NCBI GenBank assembly: GCA_902826385.1
Contig: CADEEU010000060.1
Coordinates: 1-13,166 of the forward strand
DNA: 13,166 nucleotides
Direction of reading: 5' to 3'
Origin: an uncultured Acidobacteriota bacterium
GTDB lineage: Bacteria > Acidobacteriota > Blastocatellia > Pyrinomonadales > Pyrinomonadaceae
Position 1 is the stretch's first letter, and the number at the start of each line of letters is the position of its first letter. The notes beneath the pieces are model-generated. The model was not told the origin of the DNA. It saw only the letters and a program-made list of their open reading frames with translations, and ran no database searches. Both the position numbers and the translations under genes were made by a program. Positions 12,650 through 13,166 of the stretch are shown here, piece after piece.

Positions 12650-13166
12650 TTACCACTCTTCAGCTTCAAATGCGTTATTTTGGTCGAGCATTAGGTTTCT
12701 CGCATCGTTTGGAAAATTCACGCGGACACTCCAAACTACGTATCCGTTTTCGCTACGCGTGGTGGCGAATCCCGCAAGCCAGTAAACGCCCGGCTTGATG
12801 CCCTCAAAACGTCCGTTCCCGTCAAAGTCTGTCGTCGAGCTCGCAATAATGTACTCCTTTATGTTTTCTTCCTTTATTCCGATTCGACCGTCCCCATAAC
12901 CCTGTGTTGCTAACTGCTTCGCTAGAGAAGGTTGAGTAAAAATAATCTTTCCGTCTTTGTCTTCATGCAGGGGCCGAATATCGGTGGATAATAGATAGAA
13001 TTTAGTTCGGGCTACAGGCTGAGCTCCATTTTTATAAAGGAGGGCGACTTTAAACGGTATTGTCGAATCAGAGACTGCCTCGGTCTTGGGTGCCCTGTTT
13101 CCTGAGGGCGCCGAGTTGGTTCCCAAGAATTGAGAAAAGTAGATTCCCAACCCTACAAGCAAAACT
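12650..13166 (-). CDS. Membrane-anchored protein with carboxypeptidase-regulatory-like domain, 5' end outside window
   Basis: This is the C-terminal 172 codons of a frame that stays open to the window edge; the only start candidate inside is a TTG at 13162, so the true start is probably outside. The first visible residues, VLLVGLGIYFSQFLG, look like the end of a membrane helix or signal anchor. A polar linker (TNSAPSGNRAPKTEAVSDST) follows, then a beta-rich part. TTDFDGNGRFEGIKPGVYWL (about residues 110-129 from the TTG) is the 'D.dG.f...l.pG.Y.l' pattern of carboxypeptidase-regulatory-like/Ig-like domains, which in acidobacteria often occur in envelope proteins. The acting side is probably periplasmic. 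No enzyme motif is visible. It ends 60 bases before the SDR start, so it may be in the same transcript. Family and function remain uncertain. Confidence 0.7.
   Translation of the reverse strand, partial: VLLVGLGIYFSQFLGTNSAPSGNRAPKTEAVSDSTIPFKVALLYKNGAQPVARTKFYLLSTDIRPLHEDKDGKIIFTQPSLAKQLATQGYGDGRIGIKEENIKEYIIASSTTDFDGNGRFEGIKPGVYWLAGFATTRSENGYVVWSVRVNFPNDARNLMLDQNNAFEAEEW

Overview
The window reads as a piece of bacterial chromosome in which every gene I can support lies on the minus strand, so transcription runs from high to low coordinates. The mix of genes suggests a soil-type Acidobacteriota, possibly Blastocatellia/Pyrinomonadales: a CHASE3 kinase with an Rcp1-like regulator, a DUF2277 protein, an SDR of the 'GATRGAGRGIA' type, an acidobacterial-looking TPR exoprotein, and a GC-rich REP-like repeat encoding 'PPAxAGG'. 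This assignment is inference from protein flavour and moderate GC; no marker gene (rRNA, ribosomal protein) is present.

Layout, in the direction of transcription. (1) 13166-12650: 3' part of a membrane-anchored protein with a carboxypeptidase-regulatory-like domain. (2) 12589-9853: a very compact run of SDR oxidoreductase, a GNAT acetyltransferase broken by a 2-nt frameshift, an AAC(3)-I-like acetyltransferase, a third GNAT and a DUF1801 protein. Three junctions are stop/start contacts or ATGA overlaps, and a fourth is too if a TTG start is used. (3) 9656-8280: homogentisate 1,2-dioxygenase (hmgA), carrying an in-frame insertion made of two facing REP-like palindromes. (4) 8272-about 7332: a small, more AT-rich accessory patch with a three-helix membrane protein, an antitoxin without a toxin, and an AbiU2-like HEPN gene cut off after about 80 codons. 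(5) 7306-6620: a TEX30/KANL3-type alpha/beta hydrolase whose start lies inside the broken HEPN reading frame. (6) 6501-3437: a three-gene signalling operon (CHASE3 histidine kinase, single-domain response regulator, REC-HisKA-HATPase kinase) with no DNA-binding output. (7) 3276-454: an O-methyltransferase, exported TPR protein and DUF2277 operon behind a good sigma70-like promoter. (8) 387-1: the first 129 codons of a VOC/glyoxalase-family protein.

There is no intact mobile element, CRISPR array, tRNA or rRNA. The longest stretches without a gene are about 170 bases (9684-9852 if the GTG start of hmgA is used, otherwise 9657-9852), 160 bases (3277-3436) and 118 bases (6502-6619). The points most worth a second look are the REP pair built into hmgA, the TA-repeat frameshift in the GNAT cluster, the chromosomal AAC(3)-I relative, the SDR with a degenerate glycine loop, and the decayed antitoxin/HEPN patch. 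I did not find a convincing complete novel system. The closest candidates are the output-less signalling cascade and the methyltransferase-TPR-DUF2277 operon.
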